A stretch of 64,000 nucleotides of DNA from Trichobilharzia szidati (lineage: Eukaryota; Platyhelminthes; Trematoda; Strigeidida; Schistosomatidae), in assembly GCA_944472155.2 (NCBI GenBank), contig OX235275.1:24702436-24766435 (forward strand). Direction: 5' to 3'. Made by a program: the position numbers and the translations under genes. This document shows, piece after piece, positions 42,576 to 53,260 of this stretch. The notes beneath the pieces were generated by a model that was not told the origin of the DNA, did no database searches, and was given only the letters and a program-made list of their open reading frames with translations. The first letter of the stretch is position 1. Every line of letters begins with the position of its first letter.

Positions 42576-43604
42576 AATCAAGCTATAATACGAATACGAA
42601 TAAAGCCAGGAAATTCTCAACTTAGTCAAACCATCGGTCATTTTGATATTTATAAAAGATACGTAGATGACACTTTCGTTGTCTGCGATAAAAACGCAAT
42701 TCTTGGTGATGTCTTGTTTGCTTTCAACAACTGCCATCCTTCTTTACAATTCACCGTAGAAAAGGAGTCCGAACTAAGTATTCCCTTTCTTGATGTGTGC
42801 CTTAGAAGACGTAATGACGGATGTCTCAAAAGATCTATCCACAGGAAACGTACATGGAACGGACAACTAACTAATTTTTACAGTTGGGTGCCTATCTCCA
42901 GGAAAAGGAACTTAATTCATTCGCTCTGCCCTAGGATAAGGAAAATTTGTAGTTCTGATTCCGTTGACTCGGAACTTGACTATTTAAAAGCGACTCTCGC
43001 AGAAAACGGTTATCCTAACCGATTCATTGACAGCAACATGAAAGATAAGCAGTCTAAACTGGTCACTGACTCATGACCACAGAAAACCTTATTCATGAGC
43101 TTGGAATTCAAAGGTGATCAAGCTTCAGATATGCTCAAAAGTCGTCTCTCTAAATCAGTCAGTAAGACGTTCTATGCAGCAAAATTACATATGACGTTCA
43201 CTAGCAGCAAGTTGTTCTCTACCTCTGTAAAAGATAAGCTCCTCCATCTGGCCGCCTCCATGTGCATCTATCAGTTCACTTGCTCTTGTGGAGCAAGGTA
43301 CATTGGCCGTAGTCAGAGGACGCTTTCCAAACGGATATGAGAACATATTCCAGCATGGTTTTACAAGGGAGAAAGAAAGTATGTGCAAAGCTCTATTTTG
43401 GAACACCTGATCGACTTCTGTCACTCTGCCAACCCTGACCATGATTTTAAGATCATACATAGAATCCATGCTGACTTACCGGCCGCGTTTTCTTCGTTAC
43501 AGACTTCTAAAGACTGCTGATCCCTTGACAATTCATGACTTGAAGTCAGACCTCTGTGTTCAAAAGAAGTATGTACAATCCCTACTTCTACCTTGGCCGT
43601 AAAG
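42576..43604 (+). pseudogene. PLE-A (RT palm to GIY-YIG end), 5'-truncated
   Basis: Frame 42570-43076: FDIYKRYVDDTFVV (catalytic YVDD), SIPFLDVCLRRRNDGC, KRTWNGQLTNFYSWVPISRK and LAENGYPNRF. After a stop at 43076, the frame 43095-43340 has LEFKGDQASDMLKSRL and YQFTCSCGARYIGRSQRTL (GIY-YIG core with a CxC preceding it). A frameshift follows at 43339, then SSILEHLIDFCHSANPDHDF, and the end LKSDLCVQKKYVQSLLLPW with the stop near 43603. Two lesions and a missing RT N-terminus make it inactive, but it is the cleanest PLE-A copy here. Confidence 0.85.
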
Positions 43605-44075
43605 GGATAGACATTTATTTATTTTGTTTATTTAGTTATTCTATGTACTTTTCCCTTATTACTATTATTATTAATATTATTACCATTGTCACGCTGAATC
43701 TTTTCCACTTGACCCACTTGACATTTTAAACCCAAAATTATTAATTTTTATTTTTACAATATTAAATTCTATCTCATCAAATTTCACACCATGTTATGTA
43801 ACATTTTAATTCGTCTACTAATCTTATAATTATGTACCCCTTTCTAAAATCTATACACCTTATGTATTATTCTATATATGACATTGATTGTTTTGCTACT
43901 TGACATTAAACTATAATTATAATCACAAATATTTTAATTGCATTTCATACTATTATTATTTCATGTATTCACACCTTTGACCTAATCCCCTCACCGGATA
44001 TAATTTTTATAAAGAACATATATATACGATTGTACAGCTTGATAATAAATTCGCTGAAAAGAATCTCTTCACTCA
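43605..44075 (+). mobile_element. PLE-A 3' untranslated region
   Basis: AT/C-rich, with repeated ATTATT runs and a final CGATTGTACAGCTTGATAAT and TTCGCTGAAAAG block, the same block as at 23325-23350. RTE sequence starts at 44131. Confidence 0.6.
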
Positions 44076-44130
44076 GTATTGTGTTCTTAATGCTACAATG
44101 GGAATTATTAAATTAATTCAAGTATTGTTC

Positions 44131-45171
44131 AGCTGTACGACAACGGCACATGTCACGTGATCCACAACGGAAAACTGAGCGAAGCGTTTGGAGTAAACAC
44201 AGGAGTCAGACAAGGGTGCATATTATCACCAATGATATTCCTAATTGTGGTGGACTGGATCATGCCTCAGACAGTGGGAAACGAGAAGACAGGGATATCC
44301 TTGACCGACGTGAAGAACCTAGAAGACCTGGATTTCGCGGATGATTTATGTTTGATGTCACACAAAATCGAAGACCTACAAGCGAAAACCGACAAACTGG
44401 TCGAAGAAGCAGCCAGACAAGACAGGACTCCAGGTAAACATAGACAAGACGGAGGTTATGAAAATAACCAACCAACCAACCAACAACAACAGCAACATAC
44501 AGCGGCAATCTTCATCAACGAGAGGGATTTGAAATAGGTTACTACATTCACTTAACTAGGGAGCATTGTCTCAACTACAGGAGGAACGGACGAGGATGTC
44601 AAATCAAGAATCGGGAAGGCGAGAAACACATTCATCAACCTGAAACCGATCTGGAAATCTTCGTCACTCAACTCAGCATCAACAACAAAATGATTCGGAT
44701 TTTCAATACAAACGTCAAGTTAGTCAGTTCTTCTATACAGATGGATCAGAAACTTGGCGGGTCACAAAGAATATTTCCAACAGCCTGTTGCACACCTTCA
44801 TCAACAACTGTCTTCGTTCTATGCTGAAGATCGGATGGCCGGAAAGAATCACAAACGAGAAGCTATGGGAACAAACAAAACAAGAACCAATCGCCCAACA
44901 AATATGCAGGAGAAAGTGAAGATGGATTGGACACTCGCTGAGAAGGCCGCTGGGTGACATCGCGCGTCAGGCCGTCGAGTGGAACCCGAGAGGAGAGCGA
45001 CGAGTGGGACGTCCAAGGGTGACATGGAGGAGGTCGTGTGAAGAGAAACTGAAACAGTATGGATTAACATGGATGCAGATGAGAAGTACAGCAGAAGACA
45101 GAAGCAAGTGGAGACGTGCAGTTGAAGCCGTATGTTCCTCTAGGAACCCAAAGGAACAATAATAAATAATA
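44131..45171 (+). pseudogene. RTE-clade LINE, 5'-truncated
   Basis: 44157-44537: VIHNGKLSEAFGVNTGVRQG and CILSPMIFLIVVDWIM (RT motif B region), LEDLDFADDLCLMSHKIEDL (catalytic FADD). Next are LGSIVSTTGGTDEDV and RIGKARNTFINLKPIW. The C-terminal RTE signature follows (GRPRVTWRR, DRSKWRRAV in the frame near 45000-45125) and an (AATA)n tail at 45157-45171. A 7-bp candidate target duplication ATTGTTC (44124-44130 and 45172-45178) fits the borders. Frameshifts and stops are present. Confidence 0.85.
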
Positions 45172-45224
45172 ATTGTTCTGGAAAGATCTTCCTACCAATT
45201 ATATTGTTATATTTCGAACTCATC

Positions 45225-45390
45225 AGCTTGTCGATTTCCCGCATAGCCCAAGAAACTGTATGATGGTGTCCACACAGAGACAGAGACTCGAACCAAGTAC
45301 CAGTTGTTTGAAACTATAGGTGGGAAAAGTTTCCTTTCAAGATAGCCTGAAACCGATTTACTATGAAATCTTATCATTCTTTCACAGAAA
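45225..45390 (-). mobile_element. Probable tRNA-like SINE remnant
   Basis: Minus strand has a B-box-like TTGGTTCGAGTCTCTG followed by GTGTGGACACCATCATACAG, a SINE-like arrangement not matching SINE-T or SINE-H closely. A CTGATGA strand near its end lacks partners and is not a hammerhead. Confidence 0.35.
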
Positions 45391-46044
45391 ACTCTCTGAT
45401 TAATGTTCATTCTTTCCGAATGTATTCTTTTGATAAGCCTATCTCTGTTGTTGATGTGTAAATATTATTATTATTGTTATTATCATTAAACGAAGAATCT
45501 GCTAATGGTTTGACCATATGAATCTTAATAATCGGCTATCTTTCCACACAGTGCGCAATTCGCTCATGTACATACACCTTTGTTCAATAGTAAAGGAGAT
45601 TAAATTATTTCACACTTGAACAAAAAATAATGATTAATTCAATAAGGCAAAAAAAGTTAATTTATTCTAACGCGCAAATATTCATTTGTATTATGATGAG
45701 TTATCATTTAGTAGCAGAGAACTTACTGTTTTTATCTACGTAATTCATTCATCACACAGTCAATTTCGGTTAATTAATTTTCCTCCTCCCTGTGTCACCT
45801 CCTCCTTGTTCCCTAATGTTTGTTATTAGAGACTATCAACCTAATCTATGGATCTCTTTGTAGCAAAGGATATGGAACTAGGCATATAACCTCAGTCACC
45901 ATGGTAACTTGTCCGTTGTCCGTTGTACGATGAGTCTGCAGTTTAACTTCAACAAGCAAAATTTACCGTTAAGTGCGTTACAAACTAAGTTCACATATGA
46001 AAAAGAGAAAGACAACACTTTATCGATTGATATAAAAATAAAAC
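45391..46044. other. No recognised feature
   Basis: AT-rich spacer; nothing supported. Confidence 0.4.
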
Positions 46045-47330
46045 TTGTGTCTCACATCTACTATCTTTAAATTCCAAGGCAAAATATATAGACAAACTGA
46101 AGGTGTAGCAATGGGATCACCAATATCCCCTATCGTAGCAGATATATTTATGGATAGCTGGGAAAGTATTGCTCTTAATACGTTTAATCCTACTCCAAAA
46201 ATATGGTGGAGATATGTGGATGACACTTTCACACACAGTGTTAAAAACAGAACATATCTCTAGCTTCTTGACACACATAAACTCACTAGTGAGGGAAAAA
46301 ATTCACATTTGAACCGAAAATGAGCAAGGAGAATTAGCTATGTTAGATTGTAAAATAAAACGAATAGAAGAAGGTAAACTACACACTAGTGTTTATAGAA
46401 AACCAACGCATTCTAATAGATATTTAGACTTTAATTCATCTCATCCTTTAACTGTTAAGGCAGGCTTAGTTAAGTGTTTAACAAACCAAGCAATGGCACT
46501 AATTAGCACAAAAAAAGACCTAAATGATGAAATAAAACAGATAGAAGAGGCGTTGGTGTTAAATAACTATCCTCTAAAATTCATTAGGAAGATTGAAAAA
46601 GGCCAAAAAATAAAAAGAATTGTGAAACTAGTAATAATAACATAAATAAGAGAGAATATAAGTCATCTACAGTTATACCATATAAAGAGGGGACATCTGA
46701 GACCCTACGTAGGATTCTCAATAAAGCAGGAATTAGGGTGCCATTTAAACCTACAAACTCACTCAGGGACAAGCTCTGTAGGTTAAAGGACCCTGTTGAC
46801 CCAATTAGACAAAATAATATAATTTACAAAATACCATGCAATGACTGTGAGTTAAGTCAACTACATAGGTCAAACTAGTAGATCAGGAGTAGTGACATTA
46901 TCAGAACATAAGAATTTAGCTAAGGTAACAATGGTTGACCCCGAGAAGATAAGTAATTTAGAAAAAAGCTCAGCAATTGCAATGCATGCATTAACACACA
47001 ACCACACAATAGGGTGGGAGAGGGTTAAAATTCTAAAAAGTAATCTAGGTAGGTGGAGAGAGAGGTTGATTACTGAATCCTTGTTCATCGAATCTACACC
47101 CAACACATGCAATAGGAATGATTCATCACTCATACCGGAAATATGGAAAATAATACTACCAATCAAATCAAGTGAAAATCAAGTGAAAAACAACGGAACT
47201 ATATAAATGAATTTAGGAAGTCGTGTGATTACCTTGATATGATTATGAGTAGCAATAAATTGTGCTCGAAACGTCATCAGTAAACATTACTGTATAACAC
47301 TGTAAGACTTTATCAAAATAAAATTTACCC
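46045..47330 (+). pseudogene. PLE-B (RT palm to 3' region), 5'-truncated
   Basis: 46045-46263: IFKFQGKIYRQTEGVAMGSP, ISPIVADIFMDSWESIAL and IWWRYVDDTFT (YVDD). 46340-46645: MLDCKIKRIEEGKLHTSVYR, RYLDFNSSHPLTVKAGLVKC, LNDEIKQIEEALVLNNYP. Next, TVIPYKEGTSETLRRILNKA and an IIYKIPCNDCE start of the nuclease broken near 46855. 46892-47206: EHKNLAKVTMVDPEKISNLE, SSAIAMHALTHNHTIGWE and RWRERLITESLFIESTPNTC. The 3' region carries the hammerhead-like motif at 47236-47278. Frameshifts at about 46262, 46640 and 46855. Confidence 0.85.
47236..47278 (+). ncRNA. PLE-B hammerhead-like motif
   Basis: Helix I GAT/ATC, junction ATGATTAT, helix II GAGTA/TGCTC (compare GAACA/TGTTC elsewhere: compensatory), GAA, helix III AC/GT, C at 47275 before the predicted cleavage point. 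It starts about 30 nt after the end of the endonuclease frame. Confidence 0.5.
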
Positions 47331-47639
47331 ATAATGGACCTTATCATTTCTTGATGTCTGCTAAAAGAAGGCAAGTTGGGGTGTAGGCAGTTATTTTCTA
47401 GTAGAAGTGATGGGTTAGCCAATACACCAATTTGGCATCGTTTAATCCCTTTGAATACAAACGAGGTCTTACTAGTACCCTGATATTTTGTGCTAGAAAT
47501 AAATAAACAGCCAACAGAAAGCTTTATTAAAGTCTCCGTTAGCGGAACAGAAAGAGAGGAATGTGTGGAAACGGTGCACAAGAGGCATATATACATATGT
47601 ATATATATCCTTACAAACCAACTATAGAAAATTAATCTG

Positions 47640-47985
47640 GTGCTCACTAGTGACTTGCTACAGGACGGAGTTTTCTGAATTTCTAGTGAGAAGTCGTGAC
47701 CAGTGAGGTTCATCCAATGTGAAGTGTGAGGATAGCTGTAACACCGATGACATTGTTTGGGGTCGCACTAATTCACGAATTGAAAGATGCTAGAATTGAT
47801 GGACTGTCCATTGAATCGGGTCTCAGAAGCTGAATGGTATGCGAGTTTGCCTTGTAACCAGAAAGTCCTGGGTTTGAACCTAGGATGAACTAGGATAAAA
47901 CAGCTCTCCAGTACTCCCTGGTGGGTTTCCAATCGTTCTCTAAATGATATCAATCCGTGATCAACTCGTAAAAACAAGACTAATC
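47640..47985 (+). mobile_element. SINE-H, long form, hammerhead deleted
   Basis: Upstream extension shared with 51360-51640 and 57430-57617 (GAGAAGTCGTGACCAGTGAG, GTTTGGGGTCGC, GAATTGATGGACTG), then head CTCAGAAGCTGAATGGTATG, B box GGTTTGAACCT, AACTAGGATAAAACAGCTC and the 3' body. The CTGAAGA half of the ribozyme is missing and GAAAC is TAAAAC, so it is inactive. Confidence 0.75.
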
Positions 47986-48589
47986 TTTACAAATCAACTA
48001 TAGAAAATATAAGTATATCACTTTACCGTTTATAGGAGACGAAGACACTGAATTACTGGCTTCGAAACTCCAAAATCTAACAGCTAATACGTTCTGTGTG
48101 GCAATACTGTGTCTAAAATTCGTGACTCATTGAATAATTTCAACTCATGTGAAGGATAAGCTACCAAGACTGACCACTTCAGTGTGCATTTAAAAACTGA
48201 GTTGTTCATGTGGAGACACTAGAAAAACTCGGCAAGCCGACGGTTACCTTCTTGAGCATTGTACAACGTGGTTAGGTTAAGTAGTCCTAAAGTCAATCGG
48301 AAGTTCCATACTGGCACACTTAGTGGATAAGGCGCACAAGGCTGATGGAAATTCAGATTTTGGTATTCTATGAAGTATGCCACCTCAACTCCCTAGGTCA
48401 GTATTTCTTTGGTGGCTAAGCACAGCGAAGGCGGTAGACATACGAATTTCTCACCGCAACGTCTCTCTTCAGAAAGAGTCTGTTCAATCCATCTTCCTCC
48501 TTTGAATTTCACCCTGTAGCTGGAATAGTTATCTCTCATGGTGATACCGAATAATTGTCAATATTATGTAAATTATTTGCTTTATTCTT

Positions 48590-48795
48590 ATACGGATTCG
48601 GTCGATTGGTTACAGGATTTCATCATAAGCTGACATTGGTTAGAGAACCACTGTAAAACGTGGGAGTACTGAACAGCTGTCTCGTCCTAGTTTGAGACTC
48701 TTCGTCAGTACGCACCCACCAGGGTTCAAAATCAGGACCTCCTGGTTACAAGGCGAGATAGCTCGTAGACCATTAAGCCACTGGGACCTCAGAAG
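48590..48795 (-). mobile_element. SINE-H
   Basis: Minus strand: CCCAGTGGCTTAATGGTCTA (A box), B box degenerate (TTTTGAACCCTGG), GGGTGCGTACTGACGAAGAG, GGACGAGACAGCTGTTCAG, then the 3' body. Helices I, II and III are fine, but the core strand GAAAC is GAGAC (A14 changed), so probably inactive. Confidence 0.75.
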
Positions 48796-48924
48796 AAAGG
48801 ATTTGTAATCCATATATATTCATAATTGTACAGTGCTGATCTGTCCGAAAATGATTTACCGACTTCGGCATTACCGTATGCTGCTCATTATTCTTGTTTA
48901 CTTCGTAAAATTATTCCTCTTTAT

Positions 48925-49140
48925 GAAATTGAATGAGGCAAGAACAAAAGCAATGTGTGCAGAATAAGCTGGTACCATTATCATCATCAGCTGCGTAGAG
49001 TCTAAAGAAATGAATTATGTTCGTATGGGGAACAATTTTAATATACTCGCAAATGTCACATTATGTCAGTCGACAGAATAATGCAAACTTAAAAGACGGT
49101 GCTGAGAAAATTACGGTTACCTCGATAAATTCGCTAACAT
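48925..49140 (+). repeat. Interspersed repeat R5, copy 1
   Basis: Starts TTGAATGAGGCAAGAACAAA, then GTGCAGAATAAGCTGGTACC, CATCATCAGCTGCG and ATACTCGCAAATGTC. Matches 50872-51145. Non-coding; family unknown. Confidence 0.55.
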
Positions 49141-49959
49141 GTAAGGGAGATGTAACGGCTGAAATGCCAAACAAATCACAGTAGAATAAAAGCCATTCTT
49201 CATCCTTTTCGACTTTATAGGTGGTGGTATTGGAGAAATAGTCGATAGGAAACTTAATATCTCACTAGCCAGAACCTGTTGAGTGGCTAATTTGGTTCTC
49301 GTTAAAGTGACAGCACTCTTTTCGGTGGAATCAAAATGTCTACAGATACTGCGTTTGTGTTAACTCTAACTCTGTACAGATGTGTCAGTGTATCTGCTCT
49401 AGCAGTTATATTGTGCACACATGGAGGAGACAGCTGGGTGACATATTGTGCCATTACTAATCTTATGTGGAACCTGAATAGGGAACGGTGACTTCGAAAT
49501 AGGATCGAGGGTGATACCGAAGATATCATAGGCGGACGAGATTTCAGGTTGTGAGAATCGTGTCGTTAGATTAAGGGGACCGCAGAAGACAGGATGATAG
49601 AGAGATGTGGTGTTTTAGCCCTGTGTTTCACACTGAACTCAAAGGGGTAATTATTATAACATATGAACTCATAAGATTGCTCATGTTTGAAATCAACTAT
49701 AACGATCAAATTTACTCTTTTATGGTCTAAATGCAAGAAGGTAATCTCCACTTTCATCTGTATAGCTGAGAAAACTCCGCTGAGAAACGAGCTCTCATGG
49801 AATTTTCCAGAATCAGGAGAATGACAACAATTTTCCAATATTTCAGCGGTTCTAACAAGCAATAACAACATCAAGATTAAGATTTACCTTTAACAGTGCC
49901 GTGAGAAAGCTTTGTAAGCAGTGCACGTTTCCTAATATAGAACAAGTACTATAAGATAG
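49141..49959. other. No recognised gene
   Basis: Minus open stretches 49302-49529 and 49566-49874 carry no motif I can name. Confidence 0.35.
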
Positions 49960-50200
49960 AACTATTTACCAAAGTTCAACTGTAAAAGTTAACGTCGAAT
50001 CATGGACAATATTCCCAGCGAAGTGGGATGAAAAGCTATGTCTACAAAACTCACACACCAAGGTATCCCACAGAAAATCCCAATTTAGAATTACCATTAG
50101 TTCTAGCAAACTCATCCCAGTAAATAAAACATCGTCAGCATACACACAACCACAATGAGAAGTATTACAATTGAAGATTAAACAAAGAAAAAGGCAAATA
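49960..50200 (-). pseudogene. Possible LINE RT remnant
   Basis: Minus strand encodes HCGCVYADDVLFTGMSLLEL, which looks like an RT motif C (YADD) with its usual followers. Only this block is recognisable. The DNA around it resembles 42075-42140. Could be coincidental. Confidence 0.28.
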
Positions 50201-50429
50201 TTAAAGGTCAAAATCAATGTGTGACGTACAAATGTGAAATTGGTGATACAAAGTCTGGCGGAAAAACACCTGGAGTACAGTAGTTTGCCTATACAACCCC
50301 ACCCTGGTCGTCAGCTCGTCAGCTCCCTCAATAAGGCAGTGTATGCAGCTTCATGCAGAGATATTATAGAATTAGTAAAAGGCAGGTCTACATTGCAATC
50401 TGTGTTTTATCGTCTTCTGTAGCACACCC

Positions 50430-50720
50430 CACGATTGCGCATAAGCTGTTATTCCGGCTTTGGGCCAGCCTGTTGTTCCCCATTTGAGTTAAACTGGAGA
50501 GTCTAGCTATATATTGTGATGTCACTTAATGCTCTTCGCGGAGTGTATCCCATCCATCGGTATTTTCCTCGACATATTTGTTGGACAACAGTGTTGTCGA
50601 CTATTTTGTAGCACTGCCAGAGCTCCTTGCTGCCAATCCTCTGTGACTATTTTCTGTTCAGTGTATAGCCGGTGAAGGCAGATGTACATAATCTAACGAC
50701 ATTTTACTGATAAAAAATTA
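50430..50720 (-). pseudogene. RTE-clade LINE relic
   Basis: Minus-strand DNA parallels 52790-53040: GTGATGTCACTTAATGCTC, TTTTCCTCGACATATTTGTTGG, AGCTCCTTGCTGCCAAT and TATAGCCGGTGAAGGC blocks appear in the same order as in other RTE ends. No frame survives. Confidence 0.45.
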
Positions 50721-50860
50721 AAGGTGGTTGATCAGCCAACATGTCAACCTAGGAATGAGCACTTCAGTCCAATCAATCGACAGGAAAATCTAAAACCAAA
50801 TTAGGTAATTAATATCACTCGTTGCACACGAGGTGGCTTTGTGGCCCAAGTGGTCTAGTG

Positions 50861-50871
50861 AATAACGCTTT
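50861..50871. repeat. Left target-site duplication of R5 (11 bp)
   Basis: AATAACGCTTT, identical to 51146-51156. Confidence 0.85.
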
Positions 50872-51145
50872 TTGAATAAAGCAAGAACAAAAGTGGTTTG
50901 TGCAGAATAATATGGTACCATCATTTATTTCGTAGGCTTCTCATCAGCTGCTTACAGCCTAAATAAATTATGAGGTTTGCGTACAGAAAAGTTTTAACAT
51001 ACTTGCAAATTTTTACATGTTGCCAGTTGACAAAAAGTTCCACAGCAAGTGAACAGTGCTCAGAAAATTGCGCTTATATAGTTTTTACACAGGCAGTTCA
51101 AGTTTAAACAAAATAGATGTATGCATACAATGGTAAGAGTTACGT
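50872..51145 (+). repeat. Interspersed repeat R5, copy 2 (inserted in Sm-alpha SINE)
   Basis: TTGAATAAAGCAAGAACAAA, then TGTGCAGAATAATATGGTAC, CATCAGCTGCTTACAG and ATACTTGCAAATTTTTAC, as at 48925-49140. An 11-bp perfect duplication brackets it, so its borders are known exactly: 274 bp. That makes R5 a mobile unit in its own right. Confidence 0.75.
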
Positions 51146-51156
51146 AATAACGCTTT
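51146..51156. repeat. Right target-site duplication of R5 (11 bp)
   Basis: Identical to 50861-50871. Confidence 0.85.
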
Positions 51157-51230
51157 AGCGTTTGAAACTTTGGGCACAGTGGGTTCAAGCCTCTGTAGTA
51201 ACATCATCACTCACTGCGGAATGCAGGTAC

Positions 51231-51279
51231 ATCCCACTAGCTGGCGAGTCCCAAAAAGGACGAAATGCGCATCCTGGAT
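51231..51279 (+). ncRNA. Sm-alpha type I hammerhead ribozyme, mutated core
   Basis: Helix I ATCC...AG (51231-51234, 51239-51240) with CTGGAT (51274-51279) and a 4-nt bulge. Core strand CTGGCGA at 51241-51247, helix II GTCC/GGAC (51248-51251, 51258-51261), GAAA at 51262-51265. Helix III is the palindrome ATGCGCAT (51265-51272), C17 at 51273, predicted cleavage after 51273. The canonical CUGANGA core has A6 changed to G, so activity is likely reduced or lost. Confidence 0.75.
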
Positions 51280-51359
51280 TTCAGTTCATCGTAGTCATCA
51301 TCAACCAATTAACAAATTTACAAATATTCACAAGTATTTTGAGAATCATCGTCAGTACA

Positions 51360-51640
51360 CACCCACCACCGCATTTCGAAGCCAGGACCTTTCGGTTGCA
51401 AAGTAAGCTCGTATGCCATTCAGCCAATGGCAGCAGCCGATACAATGGCCAGTCCATCAATTCTAACTTCCACCAATTCGTGATTGAGCGCGACCCCAAA
51501 CAGTGTCATCAGTGGGACATCCATCCTCATACGGGACTGGATGTACCTCACTTGTCACGACTTCTCATTAGACCTCCAGGAAACTCCATCCTGTAGCATG
51601 TCACTATAGAGCATCATATAAATTTTCTATAGTTGGCTTG
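51360..51640 (-). mobile_element. SINE-H, long form, 3'-truncated
   Basis: Minus strand begins with GATGCTCTATAGTGACATGC, GAGAAGTCGTGACAAGTGAG, CTGTTTGGGGTCGCGCTC, then GGCTGAATGGCATACGAGC (A box), GGCTTCGAAATG (degenerate B box) and GTGTGTACTGACGATGATTC. The hammerhead 3' half is missing at the junction with the Sm-alpha copy. Confidence 0.65.
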
Positions 51641-51689
51641 TAAGGATTAGATTTGTTTATACGAGTTGATCACTCGAATTTGTAGAAGT

Positions 51690-51905
51690 TGTAAATCATG
51701 AGCTGGCCACTGAATCAGGTCCAAATGTCTCAATGGTATACGAAATTGCCTCGTAAATGGAAGATCCTGGGTTCGAACCCTATTGGATGCTTACTGCTGA
51801 TGATTCCCAAACTAGGCTGATGAAACAGCTGTCCAGTACCGCGGTGCTGGTTTTCATTGGTTCTCTAACTGATATCAATCCGTGATCAACTCGTAAAAAA
51901 ACAAA
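51690..51905 (+). mobile_element. SINE-H
   Basis: Head with AAATGTCTCAATGGTATACG (A box), B box GGGTTCGAACCC, hammerhead at 51792-51838, body GGTTCTCTAACTGATATCAATC and AACTCGTAAAAAAAC. Confidence 0.8.
51792..51838 (+). ncRNA. SINE-H hammerhead with canonical CTGATGA core
   Basis: Helix I TACTG (51792-51796) / CAGTA (51834-51838); core CTGATGA 51797-51803; GAAA 51822-51825; palindromic helix III ACAGCTGT 51825-51832; C17 at 51833. Helix II is damaged by an insertion (GGCTGAT instead of GGAC), leaving about two G-C pairs, so folding is doubtful although both core strands are canonical. Confidence 0.6.
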
Positions 51906-52627
51906 ACTAATCCTTACAAACCAACTGAAGAAAATTAAATATTTTTTTTTCTCTGTCTTTGCAAGCAGTCATAAAATAAAAATATAGCTGTGATATAAGG
52001 ATGATTCTTTGGTGTCATCGAAATTGAGATAAATCAAAATCACGTGACATCGGAATTCAGGCGCAGTGGTGGAATACGATTTTATATCGCACAAGTAAAT
52101 TTGATATAGCACACATTGAGGGATACAATATTATCAACTGGGTGACGCTTAGAGATTAATATATTATCTACACTTTATCATTTTATTCACATAACTTCGT
52201 TTTTCTTTCCCACACCTTTGTCGTTTATTGTAGTTTGTCATATATCTGGTATCGGCATTGTCAGTTATTCAGATTGCAGAGATCTGGCCTTATCACTAGC
52301 TTCAGAAGACTAAGGTTAATAAGTAGAATACTATGCAGAACAACAGAAAAACAGTCGGCAAACACGATTATTTATTATTCAAGCGGCGACGAAATAGATT
52401 TATTGTGGTTAAACAGTGACAAAGTCTGTAAATAAACGCAAGCATAATACACAACAATAATTCTGATCATATTTTTTCAATCTTCTGTGAACCAGTACAC
52501 GATTGATCAATGACAGCCTTCTTGTTACCTGCCAATGGAGATCAGTTCGAATAAACAAACTATTCAATGCTAACCAACATTGACAGGCGTTATGTCATTT
52601 CAACTGCATTTGTTTGGCGTTGGTTCA
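51906..52627. other. No recognised gene
   Basis: Open frame 52235-52435 (plus) is unassigned; nothing else seen. Confidence 0.4.
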
Positions 52628-52640
52628 GTGATTAACCTAT
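52628..52640. repeat. Left target-site duplication of RTE (13 bp)
   Basis: GTGATTAACCTAT, identical to 53248-53260. Confidence 0.88.
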
Positions 52641-53247
52641 TATTATTTTTATTGTTTCTTTTAGTTCCTAGAGGACCATAGATCTTCAGCCGCACGTCTC
52701 CATTGCGTTCTGTTCTCCACCAACGTTTTCATCACCTGGCTCCACGTCTGCCCACATGCTCTCATCTCCTCTTCACATCACCTCCTCCATGTCACTCTGT
52801 CGCACTAACTACCAACTCGCCGCTTCTCATTCGGGTTCCACTCGAGCAATGGCCTGGCATGTGGTGTCACTCACTTGATGGTTTAGTTTCTCAGAGTATG
52901 GTCAATGCACCTCCACTTCTTCCTACATATTTGTTGCACAACTGGTTCTAACTGGGTTGGTTCGCCCCCAGATGTCCCTGTTGGTGATCTTTTCTGGCCA
53001 GCATTCTGACCTTGAGTAGTATTGAGCGAAGATAGCTGTTGATGAATGTCTGCAGTTTGTTTGAAGTGGCTTTCGTGACGTGCCAACTCTCTGATCCGTA
53101 TATTAAGTAGCACTGACTTCACATTGAAGTTGAAATTTCACATAGACTTGAGGGTAATGAAAGCTTGCCTTGCTTTCCCAATCCTCGCTGCTTTGATATG
53201 TTCATCAGTTCCGTTCGCCTGTAGTTGGAACTATGCTTCTCATGTGG
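52641..53247 (-). pseudogene. RTE-clade LINE 3' end, 5'-truncated insertion
   Basis: Minus strand ends in an (AAT)n-like tail at 52641-52655. It encodes, in pieces, the RTE C-terminus (RKKWRCIDHTLRN, SVLLNIRIRELARHESHFK and the ADGTDEHIKAARIGKAR region at the 5' side). It is bounded by a perfect 13-bp target duplication, so full insert length is 607 bp. Typical 5' truncation of target-primed reverse transcription. Confidence 0.85.
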
Positions 53248-53260
53248 GTGATTAACCTAT
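53248..53260. repeat. Right target-site duplication of RTE (13 bp)
   Basis: Identical to 52628-52640. Confidence 0.88.

Larger units (their letters stand above)
50832..51310 (+). mobile_element. Sm-alpha-type SINE, split by repeat R5
   Basis: The head GGTGGCTTTGTGGCCCAAGT and GGTCTAGTGAATAACGC (A-box side) lies at 50832-50871. The rest starts at 51157 with TTTGAAACTTTGGGCACAG, B box GGGTTCAAGCC (51181-51191), GCGGAATGCAGG, and the hammerhead at 51231-51279. The R5 insertion between them (flanked by an 11-bp duplication) separates the A-box side from the B box, which should abolish normal pol III promotion. The layout head, B box, hammerhead is that of schistosome Sm-alpha elements. It differs from SINE-H in the hammerhead helices. 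Confidence 0.78.

Noticed and set aside
45215..45240. CTGATGA-GTTC-GAAAT on the minus strand as a hammerhead
   Set aside because: Helix II would have no second strand or loop, and no helix I or III partners are present.
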